A stretch of 64,000 nt of DNA from Cercis canadensis. Its lineage: Eukaryota; Streptophyta; Magnoliopsida; Fabales; Fabaceae. Within the stretch, counting starts at the first letter, position 1; every line of letters begins with the position of its first letter. A program made the translations under genes and the position numbers. Positions 40,248-52,100 of this stretch are shown here, in pieces. The DNA lies in assembly GCA_003255065.1 (NCBI GenBank), contig QAOA01005727.1:106713-170712 (forward strand), given 5' to 3'. A model generated the notes under the pieces. It made no database searches and was not told the DNA's origin. It saw only the letters and a program-made list of their open reading frames with translations.

Positions 40248-40813
40248 CTCCTTTTAGGGTTTTTGGGTGTTTAATCGCTACGCTAAGTGAGTGAGAGTGT
40301 AAACTGTGAGAGTGCTAAGTGACGAGTGAGGAGAGTGCTCAATGTCTTCCCTCCCTGGTGTTTGGTACAAATTTTATTCCTACGAAACACCGCCTAAATA
40401 TCAGAGAAGCAAAGATCAACTGTCGTCTTGCGATATCAATACAAAGGAAAAAGCGACGCCGTTACCTTTATGAACCCCTTTCTTTGAGCGTCATGTGACA
40501 AAACAGGGAACAAATTGACGATTATTTAGAAACTTTATTAATGATAGTAATAGTGTCACCTAGTGATAAACAGGGAACAAATGACAAAAAATTATAGTAA
40601 GAGTCAATTCATACTTTTTAGCAATTAATTAACGAATAAAAAATAAAATAAATCTGCTATTATTTATATTTTGTAATTAATAATTTCTTATTCCGAAATT
40701 GAGATTAAAATAATAAAAATATTATTTCAAGCGTTTAATCAGATAAATATATTATTAATAATTTGCCTCTATGTTTTATTTATAAGAGTGTTGCATAGAT
40801 AACAGCATACTTT
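40248..40813. promoter_or_regulatory. Promoter/5' region of ArgJ
   Basis: Upstream sequence of the minus-strand ArgJ gene. Motif GCGACGCCGTT occurs at 40453-40463, similar to a motif upstream of the Rab gene. The string AAACAGGGAACAAAT appears twice about 65 bp apart (near 40501 and 40567). Beyond 40600 it is AT-rich. Confidence 0.4.
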
Positions 40814-40829
40814 ATTATCAGCTAATTAA

Positions 40830-41790
40830 GCACATCTGGAGATGGGATGGGCCTCAATGGATACGCACTTTGCTATGGCTAGTGACTCTTGACAATCTGC
40901 TCACCAACAATACCAGGGTTGCCAAGCATTTGACACATGACCCCTTATGTGTTAGATGTGGTAAGCATGCGGAAAGCACCATGCATGCCCTCAGGCACCG
41001 TGAGCTTGTTAAGCCCATCTGGTGGAGGCTAGTTGCTCGAACAGCTTGGGATAAATTTTTCAGGTTGCAAGGTCATGCTTGGCTTCGTGCTAACCTTGAG
41101 GAAGATATGGGAGAGGGTCATGACTGGTCTGAGATCTTTGCGATTGCTCTTCATGCTATTTGGCAAGCTCGGAATGACTGGGTGTTTAATGAAGGGAGCC
41201 ATGTGGGTGATGACTTAATTTTTCACATTCTGGGACGGGCCAAGGAGTATGGTGAGTTTAGGAATAGTAGCCTTCTTGGAACTTTCCACCATTGGAATGG
41301 TTTAAGGTGAATACTAATGAATCTATGACAGCTTCTACTACGAGTACAGCTTGTGGGGGACTGATCCAAGACGCCTCTCCGTGTTTTCTAGCTGGGTTCA
41401 TGTGCAATTTGGGGCAGTGTTCTATCACGCATACTGAGCTGTGGGGTCTAGTCCTTGGAGTGCGGCTGGCTTAGGAGCTTGGGCTACGACGAGTGATCAT
41501 CGAAACTGATTCTCAGTGCAGTTTGCAGCTGCTGCAGAATTGTGAGATCGTGACATACAAGCGCAGGATTGGGAGTTGATTTTTACTCGTATTTAGAGAA
41601 GGAAATAGATGCAAAGATGCCATTGCCAGGGAGGCGCATGGTTGCGGTTTCCAAGTGGTGCATTTTATGGAACCTCCTCCCTCTATGAGGGCTTTCTTGA
41701 GAGAGGACTCAAGTGGAGTGGCTCTTCCCAAAGCTGTTGTTCAGTAGTTCTGCTTTTTCTGTTTGGGCTTTAGCCTAGTTTACCAAAAAA
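40830..41790 (+). mobile_element. 5'-truncated LINE (L1-type) remnant with RVT zinc-binding and RNase H fragments
   Basis: A 961-bp insertion is bounded by the 16-bp direct repeat ATTATCAGCTAATTAA (40814-40829 and 41791-41806). It ends in a short A-run after TTTAGCCTAGTTTACC, typical of plant L1 3' ends. Inside, 40870-41310 reads as the reverse-transcriptase zinc-binding domain (DPLCVRCGKHAESTMHAL, then IWWRLV and IWQARNDWVFN). A +1 shift near 41290 leads into an RNase H-like part (WFKVNTNES, CGGLIQDAS, HTELWGLVLGVRLA), then a stop at 41472-41474, then ETDSQCSLQLL. The usual Asp of NTDG is Asn here. The reverse transcriptase and endonuclease are missing. It is dead, as expected for 5' truncation during target-primed reverse transcription. 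Confidence 0.9.
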
Positions 41791-41806
41791 ATTATCAGCT
41801 AATTAA

Positions 41807-42230
41807 TACATCTCCTTTTGTTTGATTTGGACTCCAACATTGATAAAAGAATTTTATAGTTTTCTTATAAAATGAAAAGAAATAATTTCGTCAGCTCTAT
41901 AAAATGTATCAAAAAGATAATGGTGTCACAACGAATCAGGAAACATCACAGAAAACAAAAGTGTATTTGAAACAGTCATGATAACGTTACAAATGAAGGA
42001 TTAATTTCCACTCGACATCAGAATCAGAATTTTCTGAAGCAGCAGTGACCTTACATGGCTGAAATCCGATAATATATTAAGATTTCAGACTGATTAATAC
42101 AAAATTTTCTCCAGCAATTGTAATATAATTGACTTAATGAATAGTCTTTAAATTGACCAAAAGAATATACGGTAGTCTTCAAATTAACCATCCTAACACA
42201 GTGAGACCGATCGAAGTTTTCTTCAGACAA
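41807..42230. other. Intergenic, 3' flank of the RRM gene
   Basis: AT-rich sequence between the LINE and the stop codon of the RRM gene. It probably contains that gene's 3' UTR. Nothing else is seen. Confidence 0.4.
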
Positions 42231-44143
42231 TCAACCACACCATCCAATTGTCTTGTTAACTGTGAAACCGGTTTCAGAAGACTGAGGCTGTGCTTGCGGA
42301 GGAGGTCTCGGCTCTCTCGGTTTGGCAGGATCCACAAAAATAACCCATCCATCCAAAAACTTGGCATTCATTCCTTCTTTGGCCTTTTCAGCTTCTTCTA
42401 TGGTTGCATATGTTACAAAAGCAAATCCCTTTGATCTTCCAGAGAATCTATCAGTTATGACCTTGGCTGTAGAATCATAAAGATCGAAGGTCAAGCACAA
42501 AATGCAGCAAGCTAAGCAAGGATATTAGAATTAGGTATGGCCAAACATATGCTCATTATCACCTTCAACCAGCTGCCCAAAAGGACCAAATGCTTCCTTA
42601 AGTTTTTCATCTGTTGTCTGCCGTGACAGACCTGTTCAAATGCAAGAAGGAGCATTTATTTCATGTTGAAACAAAGAAAATATAATGTTCCATGAAAATA
42701 TGGTCGTCTACCATCAGCAGAGGGATAGCTGCTAAATAAGTATATTAGGAGAGCCGTGCAACAGTAGGATTTAAATTTTAAAACAATAAACAGAAATACA
42801 AACCCACTTATCATCATATACCTAGCATACAGCATATTGTGCAGATTATTCTCTCCCGAAGAAGGGGGAAGAATATTGCTTTATTGAAGTGCATGCCAAA
42901 TAGAACACAGTAGTAGGTAAACTATCCCTAAGGAATGAACTCAAGGGAATAGCCAGTACAGCAACTATTAACTGTTAAGGTTATTAAAATAGTCTACATG
43001 ACAAATAATGCCATCATACAAAACTAAAGCTTAAACTTCACCAAAATGCTTCAGTAACTTCAATGAAAAGGTTCTTGGCTATTGAAACCTACTAAAGCAT
43101 CCAAAGAAATCCCAGTGGACAGCTACCTTATTCTTTTTTTCGATTGCTATTTCTATTAACACAAATTTCTAGTACAACCATCTATGTTAGGCATACTTGA
43201 ACCAAATCAGAATTGAAGGCCAGATATGAACTAAATGAACTTCCTATGATTTCTATGCCTCATTTTTTCTTTCTTGGGTTTCCCTCCTCAGGGCATGAAT
43301 CTTATGAGAAAATTTCCGTGGGTTTTAAATTACTACAACAGCGGCACATATATATCAGAAAAAAGGTCAGTCTAAGTTGCAAGATTAAATGGCAACAAAT
43401 GGTAACAGCAAGTGAGTTTGAAGAAGACCCATCATTTTTTAAGGAATCAAGTGAATGGGAGTTATGAATCCCATACAATAATGATGACTGATCATGCAAT
43501 TCATGGATTTTGGGAACTAGTGTGGCTTCCTGCACTTGAGAATATTTACTATATATATGGTTTCTACTTTCTACCTTTGATCATAATAGTTGCCCATTAT
43601 TAAGAAGGCACGCATTAAGGTCCTAAAAAATTTATGCATTTCTTCTTTTAATTCAATTATTGCAAACTTTAGACCTAGCTCAGGTAACATACATACACAT
43701 ATTTCACCGATTTCCAGCAACAGACCAAGAAAAAAAAGCACACAGCAACATATTCCACCCTATAACACACCAAGATCAACCCCTATCAAAAGGAAAACCA
43801 CGAAAATAAAGATGCTTTATGCCTACATCAAGGAACGACCCATCGGGTCTCCATAGCAAAGCTCCTGAATAATCGCGTCTAATATACTTATAAATATTTT
43901 AGGATCAATTACAGTTCTAATAAGCTCATAGGAGGGAATATTCATAGGATGACAGCAGAAAGAAACAAAGAAACGCGTAATTAATTCAAAGCAAGTAGCT
44001 GTAATCTAAAGCTCACCGCTGATGAAAAGCTTCGGGGATGTGAGAGTTGAACTGAGACGAGTCGAAGTAAATTGGGAATGAAGAATTGACGAAGTAGCAG
44101 ACGAATCGCGAAGAAGACGCCGAATTCCAGAGATGAAAGCCAT
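42231..44143 (-). CDS. Organelle-type RRM RNA-binding protein (ORRM2-like, probably mitochondrial)
   Basis: Three minus-strand exons: 44143-44017, 42631-42563 and 42466-42231. They total 432 nt, or 143 residues. Residues 1 to about 36 (MAFISGIRRLLRDSS...) are rich in Arg, Ser and Thr with few acidic residues, as in a mitochondrial presequence. One RRM follows: RNP2 is LFISGL (40-45), RNP1 is KGFAFVTY, with DEKLKEAFGPFGQL and AKFLDGWVIFVDPAKPREP around them. The tail is Pro/Gln-rich and ends KTIGWCG. Proteins of this type bind organellar transcripts and some help C-to-U editing. The assignment to ORRM2 rests on overall resemblance, and other small organellar RRM/glycine-rich proteins are possible. 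Intron 1 is 1.4 kb and shows nothing special. Confidence 0.88.
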
Positions 44144-44291
44144 TTCTACTTAAATGAGACTATTCAGCTCCAACTCTCCGACGAACGCTGTTGACAACGG
44201 CCCTTGGAGATGGTGTTGCGACTGGAGAGGTTTAGAGTATCCGTAAAACCCTCGTACTCGTACCTTTATACACCCCTCATAATTTTTGTTT

Positions 44292-44797
44292 GTTTAAATA
44301 TACAGCAGGTTGATGTAATTTAGACGAATTTCAAATTAAGTTTTTATAATTTTTTTTTTATTTCTTTTGGAGTTCTTATAGTTTAAATTTTTTTTAATTG
44401 GGNTAATTGGGTCATTATCGTCATCCTCTATTATAAATCTATCAATTTAATGTTGACATGACAAAAGATTTATCTATGTGTTAATAAAAGAAACTGAAGT
44501 AGCGCCATAATGACACAAAAATTACTATCTCATCAACTTTTTTATGTACTTTTTTGAGCTAAAATTTGATAATACGATAATTTTTGTATCACTTTGACAC
44601 TATGTCAACTTTTTTTATTGCCAAATAGGCAAGTCATTTGTTATATTAGCATTAAACTGACAGAATTATAATAATGGGTGATAGTAGGGACCCAATTAAA
44701 AAAATTAATCTATAAGAACCTCAAAAGAGAAAAAAAAATATTATATGGATCTAATTCAAAATTTATCCAAACTATAGAACTTACAGTATATTTAAAC
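44292..44797. mobile_element. Foldback MITE-like element (about 506 bp, arms about 250 bp)
   Basis: The ends are inverted copies of GTTTAAATATAC. The two halves are diverged inverted repeats along almost their whole length: TTCTTATAG...TTTTTTAATTGGGTC on the left matches the reverse complement of GACCCAATTAAAAAA...CTATAAGAA on the right, and ACACAAAAATTA pairs with TAATTTTTGTATC. There is no coding capacity. A target duplication is not clear because the flanks are T-rich. It lies about 150 bp upstream of the RRM gene's ATG, so it may sit in that gene's promoter. The left arm contains an N with the 8-bp repeat TAATTGGG on both sides. Confidence 0.75.
44403..44403. other. Single-N gap flanked by TAATTGGG repeat
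   Basis: Both sides read TAATTGGG, while the matching arm of the foldback has this string once. The duplicated 8 bp is therefore likely an assembly overlap. Confidence 0.8.
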
Positions 44798-46140
44798 CTT
44801 TTTTTAAATATTTCTTTTTATTTTCTTTTGAGTTTATATATCATTTAGATAATTACAAATGTTCACCTAAAAAAAACTACCAATGTTCTTAAATCAAATA
44901 TTAAAAATAGCAAAAAAAATTAAATTATTTATCAATATCATTTAAAATATCTATATCAAATCTTTATTCAATATATCACAGCAACAATTGCTACGCTCTG
45001 ATAACTAAAATGACAATGAGTGTGCTCAAAATCTTATAAATCATAAAATCGACTTCAATTGTAAGTAAGCTTCATCAGAAGCTGTTTTGAAAATATATTA
45101 ATAAATAGTTGAATTAGTTTGTAAATTTATAAAACTAATAAATTCAGAGAACTTCATTTATACATAAATTAAAAGTACTTATAGTAAGTTATTTATTTTT
45201 ATATTTATTCTTATGCGTTGCAAAAATGGTTCACCTATAACTCAACTGGAATCATCATTCTGTAAATCGCTCGAAAAGGATTCTTCTATAATCAAATTTG
45301 AACAATCTCTTAAACTTTTTCATTCTATTTATACAAAAATTAAGGTGCCAAATATAATTCAAATTCATTTGTGCATTGAGACATTTTCTAATTCTAAATA
45401 GTCAACCGATGCCACTTTGCTCCTCAACCCCGATTTACAAGACAAGCTTGGTCGTTGAGCATCTTGAGATTTTACTTGCTCCAAGCAAGCTCTATAAGAA
45501 GTTGAAAATGAAGTGCTCCACAAAGGGGTTGTGAGCGATTGCATGCTAAAAGATTGGCGTATTTCTCTGTTATAGCTATATGAAGTTTCGATCGCAGAAT
45601 GGCTGCTTTTAATATCAATAAAAGTACGAAATAACAGCCAAAAGATTTCCTTGGCAAAAAAAAAAGCAAAGCCAAGCAATTTTGCTACAAGTCTTCAGAA
45701 TTTATAGCTTCCAACAAAAGCCGAGCTATGCATCGTGAACGTCAATTCACCATGAAGCTACACGAAATTAAAAAACCGGAACTCACGATACAAAAATGAA
45801 TTTCTAGTGGACATGCATGCCAATTAGAAAAAAAAAAAAAGGTCAGCATGTANCAATTAGAAAAAAAAAAAAAAGGTCAGCATGTACTCTCTTTTTAACT
45901 CCTCCGCTTTGTACCTTCAGGCCACGCGTGTCCCCATTACCATTTATGTTCTATCCTAAGATTGTACAAAAAGAAGCAGGAAAATGACTGGGTGCCACCC
46001 TAAACCCAGTCACCACCACCTCCCAGAAAAAATAAAAAGAAAAGGAAAGAGCAAGAGAATAGCAGCAGCAATACACAGTAAGGAAAATCACTACAAAAAT
46101 GAATAAATAACCAAAAAGTAATTACAATATCAGATAAACA
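44798..46140. other. Intergenic region, 3' flank of the PHD gene
   Basis: AT-rich. The minus-strand frame 45365-45679 resembles nothing I know. A 32-bp duplicated segment around the N at 45853 is described separately. The 3' UTR of the PHD gene probably lies in 45950-46140. Confidence 0.4.
45853..45853. other. Single-N gap flanked by a 32-bp direct repeat
   Basis: Both sides read CAATTAG, an A-run of 13 or 14, then GGTCAGCATGTA. This is a clear case of overlapping contig ends joined by N without merging. Confidence 0.9.
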
Positions 46141-49100
46141 TCATTCTGTTGTTTGCTGCACCGTCTTCTCGAGCATTGAAGTTTTATTGAAGAGGGTTAG
46201 CTGCACCTCTCTCAGATATTTGGATAACTGCCAGTAAAATGAAATTAAAATTGTAAATGTTTGTAGGATATATGCAACAATTTCTTCAAGATCAAACAAC
46301 ATAGATATAGACGTCTTCTGAACTCAAGATGTAAATACAAAAGGGACCAGCAGTTAAAGACAGGAAATGTAGGTAGGTCTTTCAACGGGTACCAGTGTCG
46401 TGCATGTATTAAAATGCAAACTCACTGAAGTCTTCAATGTGAAACCAAATGATGGGTACTACCCTAGTAGAAGATCTCAAGACTACACAACCATTCATGT
46501 TCAATGCAAGTGATCTGTAGTCTAAAGAATGTAATAGTGTGTGTTCGTTGATTTCTTAGTAATTAGTATCATTCTAACCTATTCAGTAGAAGATCTCAAG
46601 ACTACACAACCATTCATGTTCAATGCAAGTGATCTGTAGTCTAAAGAATGTAATAGTGTGTGTTCGTTGATTTCTTAGTAATTAGTATCATTCTAACCTA
46701 TTCAGTTGAAGTCATGACTTCATGGCGTTCTCATGAAATCAGGTTTACAAATCTACTTTTGCTAGTTAATCAGTGAGCACAGAAGTATAAACTTACCTGA
46801 TCTTCACTCATCTTTCGGAAGCCTAATTTCTTAGTCCAAATTGATTCGGCATCCCCAGCTGCAGGAAGCACCAGCTTTTCCACATTCAGGGAAGAGAGCA
46901 ACCTCTCTATGCAAGAGAATAATACTTGAAAATAACCCTATATGAAAAGTTTCAACAAGTTAATGAGGGCTTATCCTTAAATCTAGTACCTCTCAAAGAC
47001 CAAAGGAAGTAAAAGGAAAGTCAGAATGTCATTCATTATTTAATGATTTTATTTTCGGGTTAGCCATGCTTCAAAACTGAAATGCTTACTTTTCCTTGAT
47101 ACTCTCTAGTAGTAGCTACCAGTGGAAGCTCAGCAACATTTCGGCCAAAAATCCTAAGAAGCCCAGCAGATACCACAACAGACCTGCGCAAGTAAGATAC
47201 ATACCTATGTCACTGACAGAGGAGAAGCACAATCAGGAAGATAAGGAAAGTAGAGAAAGCCGCATACTTCACAATTAAAACAATGCAATACATTCCCCCA
47301 AACTCTTGGCCTGATATATTTCTCCTGCACAAAATTCAAAGTTCGTTATTTTACCACAAAGTACAAAAGAAACATCAGGAAAACTTCATAGAGTCCAGGC
47401 AACCCCAAGCAACGATTGAAACAACCATTTACAAAAGCTTGTTGATAATGCCTCACCAAGGCTAGCAGTTAGTTAGAAAGAATTGCAATCTAAAATAAAC
47501 CCAAATTGTAAAACTCTTCAAATAAGGAATATTTGTGAAAGAAAAATTACTAATATTGTTTTCCTAACAGACGTTCCAACACAAGAAGGCCCAGAAAGTC
47601 TGCCAAATATTTGTCGCATCAACCAAGGGGAGAAGGGGGAGGTGGAAGAGAGAAAGAAAGAGGGAAGGAGGGGAATGTGCATGTTAATCATAATTCAAGT
47701 TGATTTCAATTAATCTCAGTGGCAGTCATTAGTAAGTAATGCAGTGCACTAACTGTGCCAGAGCAAAAGAGATATCATCAGTCATGTTGGAAACAAACAA
47801 TATGTAAAAGTAAGTAAATGTGAAGATGAATAGCAGTCAAGCTAACGGTCAAATAAATCAGAGTTGCTTACCCGTACACCATAACAGGAATCAGGTCACG
47901 GCCCGATACTGCAACAATGGGATCAAAACACTCCTGCCAAAACAAATTCCCAAAAAAGAAGAAAAGGAGTTAAAACAAAGCATAAAATATACTAATAGCA
48001 ACAGCACAATTTCAGTCCACTAAAAACTAGATACACAAGCATCGAATGGCAAATTAGGAAAGGGGGTAGAACAACAAGGAAGGAACTCTCAAAATGCACA
48101 TAATTCTCAGCAGTCAAACCCAGCAACTTATCCAACTTAGAAGCCATATTTTGTGGGCCAAGTACAAACAAGGAGGAAGTTCCATCATCACGTCTTAAAT
48201 ACTCACTCGAAAAATAGCAGCAGCCTGTGAAAGTAATGGTAAATGCTCCGGATAACGACTTTTTCCACTTAGAATTCGCCACTGGATATCATTCATGCCT
48301 CCATTGATAAATAATCCTCTCTCCTCATGCTTCCTGTTTATTATGTCTGATATGGAAGCTGGTATAATCTTTACTCCAGTGGAAACTGAATTCTGTAGAG
48401 CCACATATATTCTATTGCAGTCATCACGACAAAACCACTTATCCTTGGGCAGTTCCTGAAATAAGATGAGACAAAATATAATTGAAGACAATCACCAGTA
48501 TTATAACAAGATCAGCTACAAGGTTCGATGCTTACTTCCAACTCACATAGCCCACTGTCCCGCAAGCACCCAACATGATACTCCTTCTCACACTAGATAA
48601 CAAAACAAACACAATAATATACTTACTACATTGACAAACACAAAACAAAGTACAAAGAATGAAATGATTTGATAAAATCTTCATCATGTATATGCCATAC
48701 CTGATCACAAATTATAACTGTTCGCTCATCAAATTTAGCAACACTGAAATCATGCTCCCTGTTAATCATTCAGAAAATTTGAGATATTAAGATAGTGGTA
48801 GATTCAAACTCAAACCCCTAAATAATGAGACAAAGATTATGACAAATAATTAATCAATACAAAAGCTCAATTTATAACAAAACAGAAACCAAACTAATTT
48901 TCCACATGCACAAAACCCCCCAACACAAACAGCTAAAGCTCCACATACCTTTACATTGTACAAATGGAAATGTGATTACTAAATTTCAAAATCCAATCTA
49001 GTGTCAGATTTTTTTTAATAGAAATAAAAAGTGTCAGATGTATTTCGACCATCGCAACACTACACTAAGTTTTATACACACACATTGCTTTGATCTCCTG

Positions 49101-52100
49101 ATTCTCCTTGCACTATAGACTACTACACTACTGATCGAGCGAGCAAAAAATTTGAGTCAAAACCAATGTCTAGTATTATTCTTCTGTCCCCTTTCTTAGA
49201 ATAGAAAACATCTGAGAGCAAAAGTTTAAGACATTATGCCTTACATTACTTGCAAATGCAGGATAGAGAGTGAAAAACATTAGTACAAGGAAACAACCTC
49301 TGGAAGTTATAAACCACAGAGAAGGGAAAATGAAAGTAATTTGACTAGAGGGCATTCAACTTAACTAGAGAAACAGGAAAACCAAGAATTTTCCTACTTG
49401 AAAAAGAAGACTGAAGACCTATTACTTTATAACTCTTCTTTTACATACTAATGTGATCTGCTGCTCCTAAAGACAAAGACCAGATACTTCCATTCCATAA
49501 CACGATGGGCAAACCAGCTAAAAGCCTATCATCCATATATTCCAACAATTTATTGAAATAATATCATCTCATGAAAGTGAAATGATCAAATTCTGGTCAC
49601 TTCAATCATTAAATGCTCAAAGGCCAAAAACCAGATGACTTACCTACAAACAACACAACCACCCATTTCAAATTCCGGTGATTTAACAACCCGTGTCAAC
49701 CGTATCATGATTGGCCTTCCTGTACCAGAAGATTCTCTGCCAGTGCCGGCCTTATCTCTGCAATCTAGACAATGCCAACTGCTTTCTGGAACACAATGTA
49801 AACCCAAGCAGGCTGCAATTGAAACAAAACCAACTAAATCATATGAATATGAAATGAGCATTAGAAAAAAATAAAAAGGTTTGGAGTCAAACTAGAAAAC
49901 ATATAATACCATAATATTAGGATTTCCTTTCTTTCCTGATATATATTGCTTTAAAAATGTAGATAGAGATGGAAAGTAATGGCCAAGTTAGAGAGACAGA
50001 GAGAGAAACAGAAAGGCCTATACTCTATTGTCTTTTAAGGAAATGGAGGGATCAATGTCCTTCATGTACCATAAAGAAACGCAGCAAAAAGCACTATGAT
50101 AAAGGGCCAGCTTTATGGGAAATTAACTACCACTATAAAGGTGCACTGTAGAGGGCTTGCTAGATGAGGCAAGCTATGCCAGCTATGAAACAGATAAATG
50201 TAGTAAGACAGACTATCTGCTATGTCAAGCTATTGCAGGTATGAAATACATCAATGTAGTCACACAGACTATCTAACAACATCAGTCATCTTCTAAATGA
50301 TGCAGTAATGGAATATATTTTTAACATAGATCTTAGCAAAACTTCACAAAATTAATAAAATGGACTGGATCGATGAAAATGTATCCACCTGCATGAAAAG
50401 CCCTAGGGCATCCATTGCAAAGAATCAAATCTCCTCCATCTCCACATACTGCACACATATCATCACTATCTCCCGTGGTAACATTTTGACCATTTGACAA
50501 TGAGAGAGCTATATCATGGAGTGTTAATCCATTGGAAGTATATATATGACGGTAACTGCAAAAGGACAAAATTTATTTCAAGATGAAGGAAATAGACCAG
50601 TCTAGCAACTATCTAAGTGCTTCAAAAGCCTACTCACGGTTGACGTCTAGCAGCCATTCCAGCATGGGCTTCAAACTGTGAAGGGCTTATCTGTTCATAA
50701 ATAAATTTAAATATCAAGCCAAAAAGGAATAGCAACTACTTCTCTTGACATATATATAGAAATCAATATATGAGTTATGTTCACATGTCATAATGATCAT
50801 ACCTCTCTGTCACAACAACCACAGACTATACCATTTCCCTGTTTGTAACCTCCAAGTAATCTCTGAAGCACACACCAGACAAGTCAAAAATTAAAAACAA
50901 TAACAATCAAGTACAAATGAAGCCATCAATAACTCAAACGATTAAAAGAAAATTTAAAATACCTGTCCTTTGACATAGTAAGCCAATTCAGCACCATCTG
51001 GTAGTCCATTTGGCATAAAAAGTAATCTATGCAAATCGTTATCCCTGATAAAAGAAAAAAATTTCCAAGTTCAAACTACAAAACTAAGCTATTACAATTC
51101 ACAGGGGAAAACTAAAGGAGACAGAAGAGCAGAGAGAATTCACATCCCCAAGTAAAACAATCAAAACGTACCTTCTCTTAGTGCAACCGTCAGTACTTCT
51201 CTTTGGCTGGGGACCTGAGTTAGAAGTATAGGAACTTGGTCTGCAAAAAAGGCATAGTGTGAGTATCCAAGATGGGAAAAATATAAATTAATTGACCAAA
51301 TAACCTTATACACGTGTAGACTACTTGAGCACATTTTGAACAATCAACTATCAGGCATGACTAATTCAAGATACATGCCACGCACATGCACACACAGAGA
51401 TAGAGAGAGAGAACAAACTTCTTCATCACATGTTTCCGCTCATCAGTTGTCTGCTTCACATACATTTGCTGCTCAACAGGACTCAGTACATATGACTGAG
51501 ACATGTGGTTGATACCTTCTACAGATTGACTGGAGCACCAAAATTTAATTACACAAACTGTTTTGTTAGCCAGAATAAATATAATTAAAAACATTGATAG
51601 ACATATGAATAACAAGGAAACTAGAAATAAGATCACACAAAGAAAATTGTCTGCAATATGGATAACAACACAGAAAGCTGTCCAGTGAAAATCAAGTTGT
51701 TTTCCTTGAATGAAACCCATGATTGAAGGAGTATAAGATAAGATATCTGTTTAAGTCAATTGAAAAACGCCAAGTCCCAAATCCTGAAAGCACAACCACA
51801 CTAAAAGCCTTAGGACTTAATATCCAAATAATTTTACTCTGAAAATCACCATTAATAAGGCCTTGTTCCCAAAGCAAAGCACAAGCAAATGCACTCACAT
51901 AAAAGAAACAAAGTCACAAGAGGCTCCAATGAACAAAACAATTACTCAGTTCTATTGTGATCAACGATTGACACCAAGTTAGGCACTTTTAGTAACAAAG
52001 AAAAAGAAAATGTATCCAGATACGTAATGTTTACTATGTTGTTTTATGATTGAAAATGTTGCAAACGCACAAATAGACTAAACACGCTAAAAAAGGTCCT

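Noticed and set aside
45365..45679. 104-codon minus-strand frame
   Set aside because: No recognisable domain; codon pattern and context do not suggest a gene.
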